This document shows positions 7,463 to 16,046 of a stretch of 64,000 bases of DNA, one piece after another (positions within the stretch are counted from its first letter, which is position 1; each line of letters opens with the position of its first letter). The notes below the pieces were generated by a model. The model did not search any database and was not told where the DNA came from. It saw nothing but the letters and a program-made list of their open reading frames with translations. Origin of the DNA: Paenibacillus_V sp046244365 (GTDB taxonomy: Bacteria > Bacillota > Bacilli > Paenibacillales > NBRC-103111); assembly GCF_046244365.1 (NCBI RefSeq), contig NZ_CP176395.1, positions 1,302,001-1,366,000 of the forward strand. Reading direction: 5' to 3'. The translations under genes and the position numbers were made by a program.

Positions 7463-9625
7463 CTATAGATCCTGGACAGTCCCCAGAAGAGGGGAGGGGG
7501 TGCCCGTGTAGAAGAGGCTCAGCCTATGCAGAGCGCGGGTGCACGCTACGTATAGAAGCTTGGCGTCCCTTGCGCTAGCTTCATAATGCCGGTCGTCCGC
7601 GTCGGCAATCAGAACGGCGTCAAATTCGAGACCCTTGGCCAAATACGCGGGCAGAACGGACACGCCGCCCTTGTATTCCCGCTGGCGCGCATCGATCAGC
7701 GTAGCCGCTATGCCTGATGCTTCCAGCAGCTTTTGCAGCGCCGCGCAGCTTTCCTCCGTTCGCCCGATCACCGCTACGGTGTTCGCGCTGCCTTCCGCAA
7801 GCTCCCGCTCCAGCGCCGCGACGAGCTCGCGGTCCCGATCCTTCGGCGCCACGCAGGTCACGCTGACTTTATCCCCGCTGCGGAACACCGGGACGGCAAG
7901 GGGCAGCGTTTCGCCGCTGCGGGACAAGACGGCATTGGCGAAATGGATGATTTCCATCGTCGATCGGTAGCTTCGTTCGAGCTGGAAATACCCTGATTGT
8001 CCGCTATCGAACAGGGAGAGAAATTCGTCCCAGCTCCAGATGCCTTGATAAGCGTGGATGCCTTGGGCCAAGTCGCCGAGAATCGTGAACGAGCCTCCGC
8101 GTGTTTGTCGGCTCAGAAGCGCGATCTGGAACGGCGAAAAGTCTTGCGCTTCGTCCACGACGACATGATCGAACATGCCGCCCTCCGTCCCGGAAAGCCG
8201 GCTGCGGATCAGTAAAAGAGGCGGGAGGTCTTCGGGCTGCACTTCTTTTTTCTTCCATGCCGGTTCGGTAGCGGCAATGACTTCCGGCGGTATACGCAGA
8301 GGCTGGCCGCAGGTGTCGCCTGCGTCATGCTCTTGCGCCGCAGCGCCGCTCGAAGCGGCTTGCTCGAACAGCTGCTTATACAGCGTCAGCGGAGTTGGGG
8401 ACTGCCAGCTTTTCAGGAACGTCTTGAGCCGCTGTCCCGCTTTCTTTTTTTGCTCTTTCCGGCGTTTCGGATCCCCGATTTTGTCGAGCTCCATGCCAAG
8501 CCAGCGCTCGATGCGGGCGACTGTGCGCTCCCGGCGTTTGAGCAGCGGATAATGCTTGTACTCGACATAGAACCATTCGCGGATGCGCGCGGACGCCAGC
8601 TTGCAGCCTTCCCAAGGCTCGAATTCGGCATGCGGCACATAAGTTTGTTCATAGGCGTCGAACCAAGCCTCAATCATGCGGAGGAAGGCTATCGAGCCTT
8701 TAAAGCGGCCGGGAGCATGATCGTCCAGAGCCGGACGTTCTTTGCCCACCGCGAACCAGCGGCGGAGCGCAGCGGACGGGTCCGCAAGCTTCCCTTCATG
8801 CTCGAGCAGCTCGAGCGCCCAATCCGCAAACGTGGTCTGCTGGATGTTGCCGACTCCCAGCTCGGGAAGGACGCCGGATATATAGTCGAGAAACATCGAG
8901 TTCGGCGCGAAAATGATCATGTTCTCCGCTTTGACGTTCTCGCGGTATTGATAGAGCAAATAAGCCAGCCGGTGCAGCGCGACCGTCGTTTTACCGCTGC
9001 CCGCGACCCCTTGGATGACGAGCGCCGAGTTTTTGGCGGCCCGTATGATTTGGTCCTGCTCGGCTTGAATCGTCGACACGATGTCGCGCAGCCGGTTGTC
9101 TTTGTTCTCGCCAAGCCGGTATAGCAGGAACTCGTCGGCGACGGGCAGCAGATCGCTGCCGCGCTCGTACGTGTCGACTACCCGCTGCAGCGCTTGCTTG
9201 CGGATGACTAAATTTCGCTTCAAATAAACGAGGCCGTCGATGATGCCTTCGGGCGATTCGTAGGAGGCCGGAAGCTCGCCGCCGGTGAACGAGTAAAACA
9301 GGCTTGCGATCGGCGCCCGCCAGTCAATGACAAGCGGGTCGTTCGATTTCGGATTTTCCACGCCCGCCTTTCCTATATATAGCGGCTGCGTTTCCGATTT
9401 CCCCGTTTCCTGAAAATCCAGCCGTCCGAAATAAGGCTCGTTCGCCGCAACGGCAAGCGTAAACTGCTGCTGCTCGCGCCGTACGTCCAGCGCTTGCTCC
9501 GTCAAATCTTGGCCGAAATAGCGGGGAATCGCCCGCAGCTTGGCAAGCTGCTCGTCGATGATGCCCGATGTTTCCTCCAGCCGCTCGAGTTCTTCATCGA
9601 ACGGATTTTGCCGGGTTTTCTCCAT
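7463..9625 (-). CDS. helD: HelD-type superfamily 1 helicase-like ATPase
   Basis: HelD is a UvrD-related ATPase that binds RNA polymerase and strips stalled complexes from DNA. This copy has 720 aa, close to the roughly 770 of Bacillus HelD. It begins with a predicted coiled-coil arm (residues 5-60, NPFDEELERLEETSGIIDEQ), which in HelD enters the polymerase secondary channel. Walker A follows at about 205 (GVAGSGKTT), then a long linker, Walker B (VVDEAQDFSP), motif III-like LGDLAQGIHAY, and C-terminal helicase motifs ending near YVACTRALHRL. ATG 9625 follows AAGGAGG. The gene is monocistronic with its own terminator. A UvrD-like DNA helicase is the alternative, but the N-terminal arm favours HelD. 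Confidence 0.9.
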   Translation of the reverse strand: MEKTRQNPFDEELERLEETSGIIDEQLAKLRAIPRYFGQDLTEQALDVRREQQQFTLAVAANEPYFGRLDFQETGKSETQPLYIGKAGVENPKSNDPLVIDWRAPIASLFYSFTGGELPASYESPEGIIDGLVYLKRNLVIRKQALQRVVDTYERGSDLLPVADEFLLYRLGENKDNRLRDIVSTIQAEQDQIIRAAKNSALVIQGVAGSGKTTVALHRLAYLLYQYRENVKAENMIIFAPNSMFLDYISGVLPELGVGNIQQTTFADWALELLEHEGKLADPSAALRRWFAVGKERPALDDHAPGRFKGSIAFLRMIEAWFDAYEQTYVPHAEFEPWEGCKLASARIREWFYVEYKHYPLLKRRERTVARIERWLGMELDKIGDPKRRKEQKKKAGQRLKTFLKSWQSPTPLTLYKQLFEQAASSGAAAQEHDAGDTCGQPLRIPPEVIAATEPAWKKKEVQPEDLPPLLLIRSRLSGTEGGMFDHVVVDEAQDFSPFQIALLSRQTRGGSFTILGDLAQGIHAYQGIWSWDEFLSLFDSGQSGYFQLERSYRSTMEIIHFANAVLSRSGETLPLAVPVFRSGDKVSVTCVAPKDRDRELVAALERELAEGSANTVAVIGRTEESCAALQKLLEASGIAATLIDARQREYKGGVSVLPAYLAKGLEFDAVLIADADDRHYEASARDAKLLYVACTRALHRLSLFYTGTPSPLLGTVQDL

Positions 9626-10009
9626 AGGGGTGGCCTCCTTCGTTAAAACAAGTAGTTGTGATCGTAAACAAGAAACGTACTGGTTGGCAGGCCGGAAGGA
9701 ACAAAATTCAGCGCGCGGGCTTCCTATTGGCGTGAAACGGCGGAAGCCGCTGCGCCGCTGCTCTCCCGGCGTTCTGCGATAAGGATATTATTATAGTGGA
9801 AGCAAATCCGATTTTCCACCCGAGCGAATCGTTATAATGAAAAACTCCTATACCTGGGCGCAACCGAGAGTCATTTATAGATAAATAAAACAAGGAATAC
9901 AGCACCCAGAGAGAAGAGAGCGCGAAAACGGTATGCTATACTTTGGGCAAAGGGGACGTTTCGGACTTGACCGCGTTGCCCGAACCATTATGCGGAGGGG
10001 AATAACCAT
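9626..10009. other. Divergent intergenic region between helD and the oxidoreductase operon
   Basis: No gene seen. A consensus TATAAT lies at 9833-9838 on the plus strand, but no good -35 stands 17 bases upstream. The GTATGCTATACT around 9932 is another weak -10 candidate for the operon starting at 10010. The helD side holds its AAGGAGG site and presumably its promoter. Confidence 0.4.
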
Positions 10010-10918
10010 ATGTCTAAGCAGTTGACCATCGGCCTGATCGGCCTCGATACGTCTCACGTTACCGCCTTTACCGAACTGTTGAACAACAAGGAGAATCAGT
10101 ATCACGTACCGGGCGGCAAAGTCGTCGCAGCGTTTCCAGGCGGCTCTCTCGATATTGAAATGAGCCACTCGCGTGTACCGGGATTTACGAACGAGCTGAA
10201 GGAGAAGTTCGGCGTGCAGATGCTGGATTCGGTGGAAGCGGTTGCGGAAGCTGCCGACGCGATCATGATCGAGGCTGTCGACGGACGCACCCATATCGAC
10301 TACTTCCGCCGCGTTGCGCCATACGGCAAGCCGGTTTTTATCGACAAGCCGATGACGGTAAGCTCGAAGGAAGCGCTTGAAATCGCCGAGCTGGCGAAAA
10401 AATATAACATTCCCGTTATGAGCTCGTCGTCCCTCCGTTACTCGGAAACGCTCGTACAGGCGATTGCCAGCACGGAGAAAGGCGCCATTCTGGGAGCCGA
10501 CGTGTATGCGCCGATGGCTCTGGAGCCGACGAACCCCGGCTACTACTGGTACGGCATCCATTCCGTAGAAATGGCATTTGCCATTCTCGGACCCGGCTGC
10601 GAGCATGTAACGGCATCGGTCAGCGAAGATTTTGACGTGGCTGTCGGCGTATGGAAGGACGGAAGAATCGGAGTCATTCGCGGGAACCGCAAAGGCAACC
10701 ACGGATACGGCGCCCTGATCCACCACGAGAAAGGTCCTCAAGAGGTTGTCGCATACGGGCCGGGGATTAAACCGATGTACGCCAGCATGCTGGAAGCCGT
10801 TATGGGCATGTTCCAAACCGGCCAATCGCCGCTGCCGGTCGAGCAATCGGTGGAAATCATGCGTTTTATGGAAGCCGCCAACGAAAGCCGCGAATCCGGC
10901 AAACGGGTTTATCTGTAA
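10010..10918 (+). CDS. Gfo/Idh/MocA-family oxidoreductase
   Basis: NAD(P)-dependent sugar or cyclitol dehydrogenase-like protein, 302 aa. An N-terminal Rossmann fold starts IGLIGLDTSHV, where the usual GxGxxG is reduced to GLDTSHV. The active-site motif reads DKP (FIDKPMTVS) in place of the common EKP, and the lysine is kept. The C-terminal alpha/beta domain carries the substrate-side HSVEMAF motif. The divergent nucleotide-binding loop resembles members whose cofactor binding is atypical. ATG 10010 follows GGAGGGG. It is the first gene of a five-gene run (two oxidoreductases, two enolase-superfamily enzymes, AraC regulator) that probably breaks down a sugar acid or uncommon sugar. Confidence 0.88.
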   Translation: MSKQLTIGLIGLDTSHVTAFTELLNNKENQYHVPGGKVVAAFPGGSLDIEMSHSRVPGFTNELKEKFGVQMLDSVEAVAEAADAIMIEAVDGRTHIDYFRRVAPYGKPVFIDKPMTVSSKEALEIAELAKKYNIPVMSSSSLRYSETLVQAIASTEKGAILGADVYAPMALEPTNPGYYWYGIHSVEMAFAILGPGCEHVTASVSEDFDVAVGVWKDGRIGVIRGNRKGNHGYGALIHHEKGPQEVVAYGPGIKPMYASMLEAVMGMFQTGQSPLPVEQSVEIMRFMEAANESRESGKRVYL

Positions 10919-10966
10919 GGCGCTTCGCAGCTGACCGGCGATAAGTTTGGATGTGGAGGAACGCTC

Positions 10967-11992
10967 GTGAACAAAACATACCGTTTTGGCATATTGGGGG
11001 CGGGAGTCGTCGCCCAGTTCCATGCCCGGGCCATTAAGCTGAGCGAACGCGCCGAGCTTGCCGCCGTTTGTTCCTCGCGGCTGGAGAAGGCGCAGGAATT
11101 CGCAGGGGAGTTCGGTGCGGAGCAGGCGTATGACGATTATGCGCAAATGCTGAAGAGGGACGATATCGACGTCATCTGCATTTGTACGCCTAGCGGGAAT
11201 CACGCCGCAGCCGGCATCGCCGCCGCGCAAGCGGGCAAGCATGTGCTGGTCGAGAAGCCGCTCGATATCGCACTGGAGCCGATCGACGCTTTGATCGATG
11301 CGTGCGCCCGCAGCGGCGTCAAGCTCGGCGTCATCCATCAGAGACGTACCATGCCGGCGGCCGTCGAGGCCAAGAAGGCGATCGAATCGGGCAAGCTTGG
11401 CCGGATGGTGCTCGGCGACGCTTATCTGAAATATTATCGCAGTCCGGAATACTACAAGGGTTCGACATGGCGGGGCACTTGGGAAATGGACGGCGGCGGC
11501 GCGCTGATGAATCAGGGCATCCACGGCATCGACCTGCTGCAGTGGATGATGGGAGGCGTGAAATCGGTCTTCGCGTATGCCGCCCCGCTCGTCCGCGACA
11601 TTGAAGTGGAAGACACCGCCGTAGCCGTCGTCCGTTTCCGTAACGGGGCATTCGGCGTCATTCAGGGAACGACCTCCGTGTATCCGGGACAGGAAGCGCG
11701 ATTCGAGCTTCACGGGGATAGCGGGACGATATCGTTCAGCGACAGCGGCATTAAGCAATGGGTATTGTCGGACGGAACCGGGGAGATGCCGGAGGTGGCG
11801 GAAGCGCCGTCGTCCAGCAGCGATCCGGCCAACATTTCGATTGCGGGCCACTCGATTCAACTGGAAGACATGATCGATGCCATTGCCTTGAACCGCGAGC
11901 CGATGGTGAACGGCGCCGAGGCGCGCGCGGCCGTACAATTGGTGCTGGCCATCTATGAGTCGGCGAAGACCGGCAAGGAAGTTTTCCTGTAA
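10967..11992 (+). CDS. Gfo/Idh/MocA-family oxidoreductase
   Basis: 341-aa NAD(P)-dependent dehydrogenase of normal length. It has a canonical dinucleotide loop (FGILGAGVVAQFHA), the EKP active-site motif (VEKPLDIAL) and the C-terminal substrate domain with GGGALMNQGIHGIDLLQWMM, where HGID supplies the catalytic histidine region. The substrate is unknown; inositols, glucosides and sugar acids are typical of the family. GTG 10967 is chosen because GGAGGA stands seven bases before it. It lies 48 bases after the first oxidoreductase, so the two probably share a transcript. They are only distantly alike and may act in sequence, for example an oxidation followed by a reduction of the epimerised product. 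Confidence 0.93.
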   Translation: MNKTYRFGILGAGVVAQFHARAIKLSERAELAAVCSSRLEKAQEFAGEFGAEQAYDDYAQMLKRDDIDVICICTPSGNHAAAGIAAAQAGKHVLVEKPLDIALEPIDALIDACARSGVKLGVIHQRRTMPAAVEAKKAIESGKLGRMVLGDAYLKYYRSPEYYKGSTWRGTWEMDGGGALMNQGIHGIDLLQWMMGGVKSVFAYAAPLVRDIEVEDTAVAVVRFRNGAFGVIQGTTSVYPGQEARFELHGDSGTISFSDSGIKQWVLSDGTGEMPEVAEAPSSSSDPANISIAGHSIQLEDMIDAIALNREPMVNGAEARAAVQLVLAIYESAKTGKEVFL

Positions 11993-12166
11993 CAGCTTGA
12001 AGATTATTTCCGATTCGTCGCATTTGCCGATAACCTGGCAGTACTAACGAGAGAACAGGATACGAGGGTGACGGGTGCTCGCTCCGGCGACGGCTACCCG
12101 GATCATCCTTTTCCGCTTTCCGGAACGGGCTCTGCGCATCGATAGGTAACTTGGGAGTGTATGTGA

Positions 12167-13462
12167 ATGATAGCCATTAACGAAACGGTCCACGCAATCG
12201 AAAAAGAGCCGCTTCTTGCTCCGTTCGGGTTCAAGGGCGGCTACTTGACCGAGCTTTGGCAGTCGGTCGTACGGCTTACCGGAGCATCCGGCCATGAAGG
12301 GATCGGTCTCAGCATCCAGAGCATTCTATGGTCGGACCCGGCGGTTTTTACCTCGAGCGGCGAAGCGGCCGGAAACGAATATATGAGGCAAATTACGCAA
12401 TATGCGCTGGAAGAAGCCAAGAAAGAGTCTTTCGCGACGCCTTTCGAGCTGCTTGATGCCTTGCTTCCGAAGGCTTATGCTTACGGTAAGCAACTGACGG
12501 GCAATGAAAAGCTGCGGCTGACGTTCGTGTTGAACGCGCTTGTCCCCGTCGATCATGCCGCATGGCTCCTATACAGCGGCGAAACCGGAGCCTCCAGCTT
12601 CGACGAGCTGCTGCCGGCACCATACCGCAAGGCGTTGTCGCACCGGCATTCCGCCGTTGCCGAGGTGCCGGTCGTCGCTTACGGCACAAGCGAGGAAGAG
12701 CTGGAGCGCATGCTTGATGCGGGCAGCTTCGTGCTCAAGATCAAAGTCGGAGCGGATCCCGACAAGGACGGGGATCCGGATAAAATGCTCGAATGGGACA
12801 AAAAGCAGCTTACCAGGATTCACATGATCGCAAAGGCGCATACCAGCCCGTATACGGCGAACGGCCGGATCGCCTATTATTTGGATGCGAACGGCCGCTA
12901 CGACAGCATCGACCGCGTGAGCCGGCTGCTGGAGCATGCGGATGCGATCGGCGCCTTGGAGCAAATCGTGCTGTTCGAAGAGCCGTTCGCGGAGGAGAAT
13001 AAGCTCGATGTCAGCGGGTTGCCGGTTGCCGTAGTCGGGGACGAGAGCGTGCATAACGAGCAGGATGCGATCGAGCGGATCGAGCTCGGATACCGGGCGA
13101 TGGCGTTGAAGCCGATCGCGAAGACGATGAGCATGAGTCTCCGGGTGGCCAAGATCGCCGCCGAGCGAAACATCCCGTGCTTTTGCGCCGATCTGACGGT
13201 CAATCCGTTTATGGTCGATTGGAACAAAAATGTGGCTGCCCGCCTCGCGCCGCTTCCCGGCCTGACGATCGGCCTGCTCGAATCGAACGGCCCGCAAAAC
13301 TACAGGAACTGGGAAACGATGCAAACCTACCATCCGCTCGCCGGATCGCCGTGGACGCGTACGGACGACGGATTATTCCGGCTGGGCGACGATTTCTACG
13401 AGCGAAGCGGCGGCGTGTTCGAAACGAGCGGCCATTACGCTTCGCTCGTTAAGCCGCTCTAA
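12167..13462 (+). CDS. Enolase-superfamily enzyme, copy 1
   Basis: 431-aa member of the enolase superfamily (mandelate racemase/muconate lactonising enzyme type), which abstracts a proton alpha to a carboxylate and performs dehydration, epimerisation or racemisation. Visible active-site landmarks are the KxK pair (FVLKIKVG), the metal ligands in YYLDANGRYD, LFEEPFA and VGDESVH, and a C-terminal capping segment GLLESNGPQNY. The N-terminal capping domain starts at Met1 with FGFKGGYLTELWQ. Acid-sugar dehydratase or racemase is likely given the oxidoreductase neighbours, but no subfamily was recognised. ATG 12167 has only a weak upstream GGGAGTG. A near-duplicate follows directly. Confidence 0.88.
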   Translation: MIAINETVHAIEKEPLLAPFGFKGGYLTELWQSVVRLTGASGHEGIGLSIQSILWSDPAVFTSSGEAAGNEYMRQITQYALEEAKKESFATPFELLDALLPKAYAYGKQLTGNEKLRLTFVLNALVPVDHAAWLLYSGETGASSFDELLPAPYRKALSHRHSAVAEVPVVAYGTSEEELERMLDAGSFVLKIKVGADPDKDGDPDKMLEWDKKQLTRIHMIAKAHTSPYTANGRIAYYLDANGRYDSIDRVSRLLEHADAIGALEQIVLFEEPFAEENKLDVSGLPVAVVGDESVHNEQDAIERIELGYRAMALKPIAKTMSMSLRVAKIAAERNIPCFCADLTVNPFMVDWNKNVAARLAPLPGLTIGLLESNGPQNYRNWETMQTYHPLAGSPWTRTDDGLFRLGDDFYERSGGVFETSGHYASLVKPL

Positions 13463-13565
13463 GCGGTTCGAGTTTGTGGGAGGCTTCACGCCGCGCAAGC
13501 ATGAGGCGGCGCGCTAGCCGTCCGGGAAACAGTCTGTTCACTTTCAGCGGGGAGGAAAACGACCG

Positions 13566-14855
13566 ATGATTACGATCAAGCATGCCGCTGCGGCGATCGA
13601 AAGAGAGCTGCTTTCTTCCCCTCTCGGTTTTAAGGGTGCGTATTTAACGGAAGTGTGGCAAACGATCATCCGTCTGGAGAGCGCCGGAGGGGCGTCAAGC
13701 ATCGGACTTGGCGTACAAAGCATTTTGTGGTCGGACCCGGGTGTGTTTGCGAAATTCAGCGAGCTGCACGGCAATACGATCATGCATCAGCTTACGCGCC
13801 ATGCGCTGCAGCTGGCGAAGGAGACGCCGTTCGATTCTCCGCTGGATTTGATGGACCGGCTGATCCCCGCCGCCTACGATTATGGGAAAAAACGGCTCGA
13901 CGACGGACTGAAGCCTGCGTTCGTGCTGAACGCGCTGGCGGCGATCGACCACGCCGCATGGCTGCTGTACGGCGAGGAACGCAAGCTTCCGTCTTTCGGC
14001 GAGCTGCTGCCGGAGGCGGTTCGGCCGGCGCTGGCCAGCCGGCATCATGCGCTGGCAAGCATGCCGCTCGTCTCGTACGGGATGACGGAGGCTGCGATTG
14101 AAGAGCTGCTGGAGCAAGGCTTCTTCGTGCTGAAAATAAAGCTTGGCTATGACCCGAACCAGGACGGCGACCCGGCGAAAATGCTCGACTGGGACAAGCG
14201 GCGCCTTTCCGTCGTACACCGGCTGGCCCGCGAACGGGAGTGCGCATATACCCGGAACGGCCGAGTCGCTTATGTGCTCGATGCCAACGGGCGCTATGAC
14301 GGCAGGGAACGGTTGCTGCGATTGTTCGAGCACGCGGACCGGATCGGCGCGCTGGACCGCATCCTGCTGTTCGAGGAGCCGTTCGCTCCCGAATGCTATG
14401 AAGCGGTAGGCGATATGCCGGTTCGGATGGCGGCGGACGAGAGCGTTCATGACGAGTGCGATGCGCTGGAGCGAATGGATCTTGGCTATTCGGCGATAGC
14501 GCTGCAGCCCGCCGCCAAGACGATGAGCGTTTGCCTAAGGATTGCAAGCGCGGCCAGGGAAAGAGGCGCCGCCTGCTATGGCAGCGATCTGACGGCCAAT
14601 CCGTTCATGGCCGAATGGAGCAAAAACTTGGCGGCCCGCCTGGCGCCGCTTCCGGGCATGAGCATCGGCCTGCTGGAATCGAACGGCGAGCAGAACTATG
14701 TCAGGTGGGAGAAAATGCTCAGCTACCATCCATGCAGCGGAGCGACGTGGACGGATAACGCAAACGGTTTGTTCCTGCTGGACGAGACGTTCTATGCGAA
14801 GAGCGGCGGCATATTCGAACGCAGCGAGCATTACGCCAAGGCGGCGGGGCGATGA
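13566..14855 (+). CDS. Enolase-superfamily enzyme, copy 2
   Basis: 429 aa, aligning end to end with the preceding gene at what I estimate as 55-60% identity over the parts compared. The same active-site landmarks are kept: KxK (VLKIKLG), metal ligands in YVLDANGRYD, LFEEPFA and AADESVH, and the GLLESNGEQNY cap segment. It is therefore a tandem duplication with both copies apparently intact. Differences near the capping domain (FGFKGGYL versus LGFKGAYL, and HEGIGLSIQ versus SSIGLGVQ) hint at different substrates or a hetero-oligomer. ATG 13566 follows GGGGAGGA. Its stop overlaps the start of the AraC gene (ATGA), which implies translational coupling. Confidence 0.88.
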   Translation: MITIKHAAAAIERELLSSPLGFKGAYLTEVWQTIIRLESAGGASSIGLGVQSILWSDPGVFAKFSELHGNTIMHQLTRHALQLAKETPFDSPLDLMDRLIPAAYDYGKKRLDDGLKPAFVLNALAAIDHAAWLLYGEERKLPSFGELLPEAVRPALASRHHALASMPLVSYGMTEAAIEELLEQGFFVLKIKLGYDPNQDGDPAKMLDWDKRRLSVVHRLARERECAYTRNGRVAYVLDANGRYDGRERLLRLFEHADRIGALDRILLFEEPFAPECYEAVGDMPVRMAADESVHDECDALERMDLGYSAIALQPAAKTMSVCLRIASAARERGAACYGSDLTANPFMAEWSKNLAARLAPLPGMSIGLLESNGEQNYVRWEKMLSYHPCSGATWTDNANGLFLLDETFYAKSGGIFERSEHYAKAAGR

Positions 14856-15775
14856 CGGGACGGGAGCGTATGGCCTACGAAGGGGTACTCGCGCAGTTCG
14901 ACTACCGGATCGCGCCGGAGCGGCTCTGCGATCCGGAACCGTCAGGCGATTCCGGCCGGGCTGCAGCGATGCAGCGGCGAACGAGACGGGCCTCGGCTCC
15001 GGGGAAGCATACGGTCGTTTACGTGCATGAAGGCCGCTGCGTCCACGAGCAGGGGCAACAGCATGACATACTGGAAGCGGGGAGCGTGCTGCTGCTGTCC
15101 GGGGATCGTCACGGCACCGGCCGATTGGCCGCCGAGACGCCGAGCGGCGGCGGGAACGATACGTTCGTCACGGCCGTGCAGTTCGATCCGGCGGCTATGC
15201 AGCCGCTGCTCAAGCAGCTGGGTCCGGTCGATGCGCTCCAGCTCTTCGAAGAGCGTAGCCTCGGCAAGCAGGTTCTGCCTGCCGAGGCTCAGGAGGAGAT
15301 GGAGCTGCTGCTTGAGCGGCTCGAACGGCTGCGGAGCGGGGATCCGGGGCCGCTGCGGCAAGGTCGGCTGTTAGCGGCGCTGGCCGACCTGCTGTTGTTT
15401 ATTTGCGAACGGAGCCAGGATGCGCCTCATGCGGAGAGAACGCCGCCGACCGAGAAGGAGAAGGTCGTTCGCGAAGTCATCGCGTTCATCGAAGCGAGGT
15501 ATATGGACGATCTGTCGATGGAACGGCTGGAGACGCATATTCATCTGAGCAAATATTACATGATGAAGCTCTTCAAGGAACTGACGGGCATGACGATTTT
15601 TCATTATTTGAACCATTTTCGCATCAATCAAGCGAAGGTGCTCATCTTTACCCATCAAGAGCTGTCGATCACCGAGATCGGCTATCAGGTCGGCTTCAAG
15701 CAGCCGTCGCATTTCAGCCGCAACTTCAAGGAGATCGTCGGTCTGTCTCCCGAGCAGTACAGAAGGCTCGTGTAG
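14852..15775 (+). CDS. AraC-family transcriptional regulator
   Basis: 307-aa regulator with an N-terminal cupin-like sensing region (about 1-190, with VYVHEGRCVHEQG and LEAGSVLLLSGD) and a C-terminal AraC double helix-turn-helix (about 205-305: YMDDLSMERLETHIHLSKYY, then SITEIGYQVGFKQPSHFSRN). Its start codon overlaps the end of the second enolase-superfamily gene. A regulator placed last in a catabolic operon usually senses a pathway substrate and controls the operon promoter near 9950. The final HTH ends right at the C-terminus, as expected for a complete protein. Confidence 0.92.
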   Translation: MTGRERMAYEGVLAQFDYRIAPERLCDPEPSGDSGRAAAMQRRTRRASAPGKHTVVYVHEGRCVHEQGQQHDILEAGSVLLLSGDRHGTGRLAAETPSGGGNDTFVTAVQFDPAAMQPLLKQLGPVDALQLFEERSLGKQVLPAEAQEEMELLLERLERLRSGDPGPLRQGRLLAALADLLLFICERSQDAPHAERTPPTEKEKVVREVIAFIEARYMDDLSMERLETHIHLSKYYMMKLFKELTGMTIFHYLNHFRINQAKVLIFTHQELSITEIGYQVGFKQPSHFSRNFKEIVGLSPEQYRRLV

Positions 15776-15867
15776 GAGGCCGGCGAACATACCGGACGAA
15801 TCCGTTCTGCGCCATACCGGTGCAGGACTTTTTGTCATATCGTCCGAATTGAGACATAATAGAGGTT

Positions 15868-15990
15868 GTTTAAAAAAGCCCCCTTTTGATAACGAAGCAG
15901 AACAGTGGGTTATTCGACATCGAATCTTGCATTCATCCGGTACTCGGATTCATCCAACCTTCTCGGTTCTGAAAAGTGGCCTTTTTAAAC
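15868..15990. repeat. Small element with inverted-repeat ends (MITE-like)
   Basis: GTTTAAAAAAGCCCCCTTTT (15868-15887) is nearly the reverse complement of GAAAAGTGGCCTTTTTAAAC (15971-15990), with about 83 bases between the arms. No ORF lies inside. The interval sits just upstream of the sensor kinase gene. It may be a miniature mobile element, an old insertion-sequence end pair, or a regulatory hairpin. Confidence 0.45.
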
Positions 15991-16046
15991 ACGCACTATA
16001 TAGAAAATACTGCTTGCGGCACGTCCGCGTATTCGGAGGGAAAGCC

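Noticed and set aside
9875..11938. A 687-codon open frame on the minus strand
   Set aside because: It lies wholly antisense to two well-supported oxidoreductase genes, has an Arg/His-rich composition with no family features, and results from high third-position GC of the real genes.
15849..16046. N-terminal extension of the sensor kinase from an upstream ATG
   Set aside because: It would run through the inverted-repeat element and bury the signal peptide. ATG 16047 has GGAGGG at good distance and begins the signal sequence.
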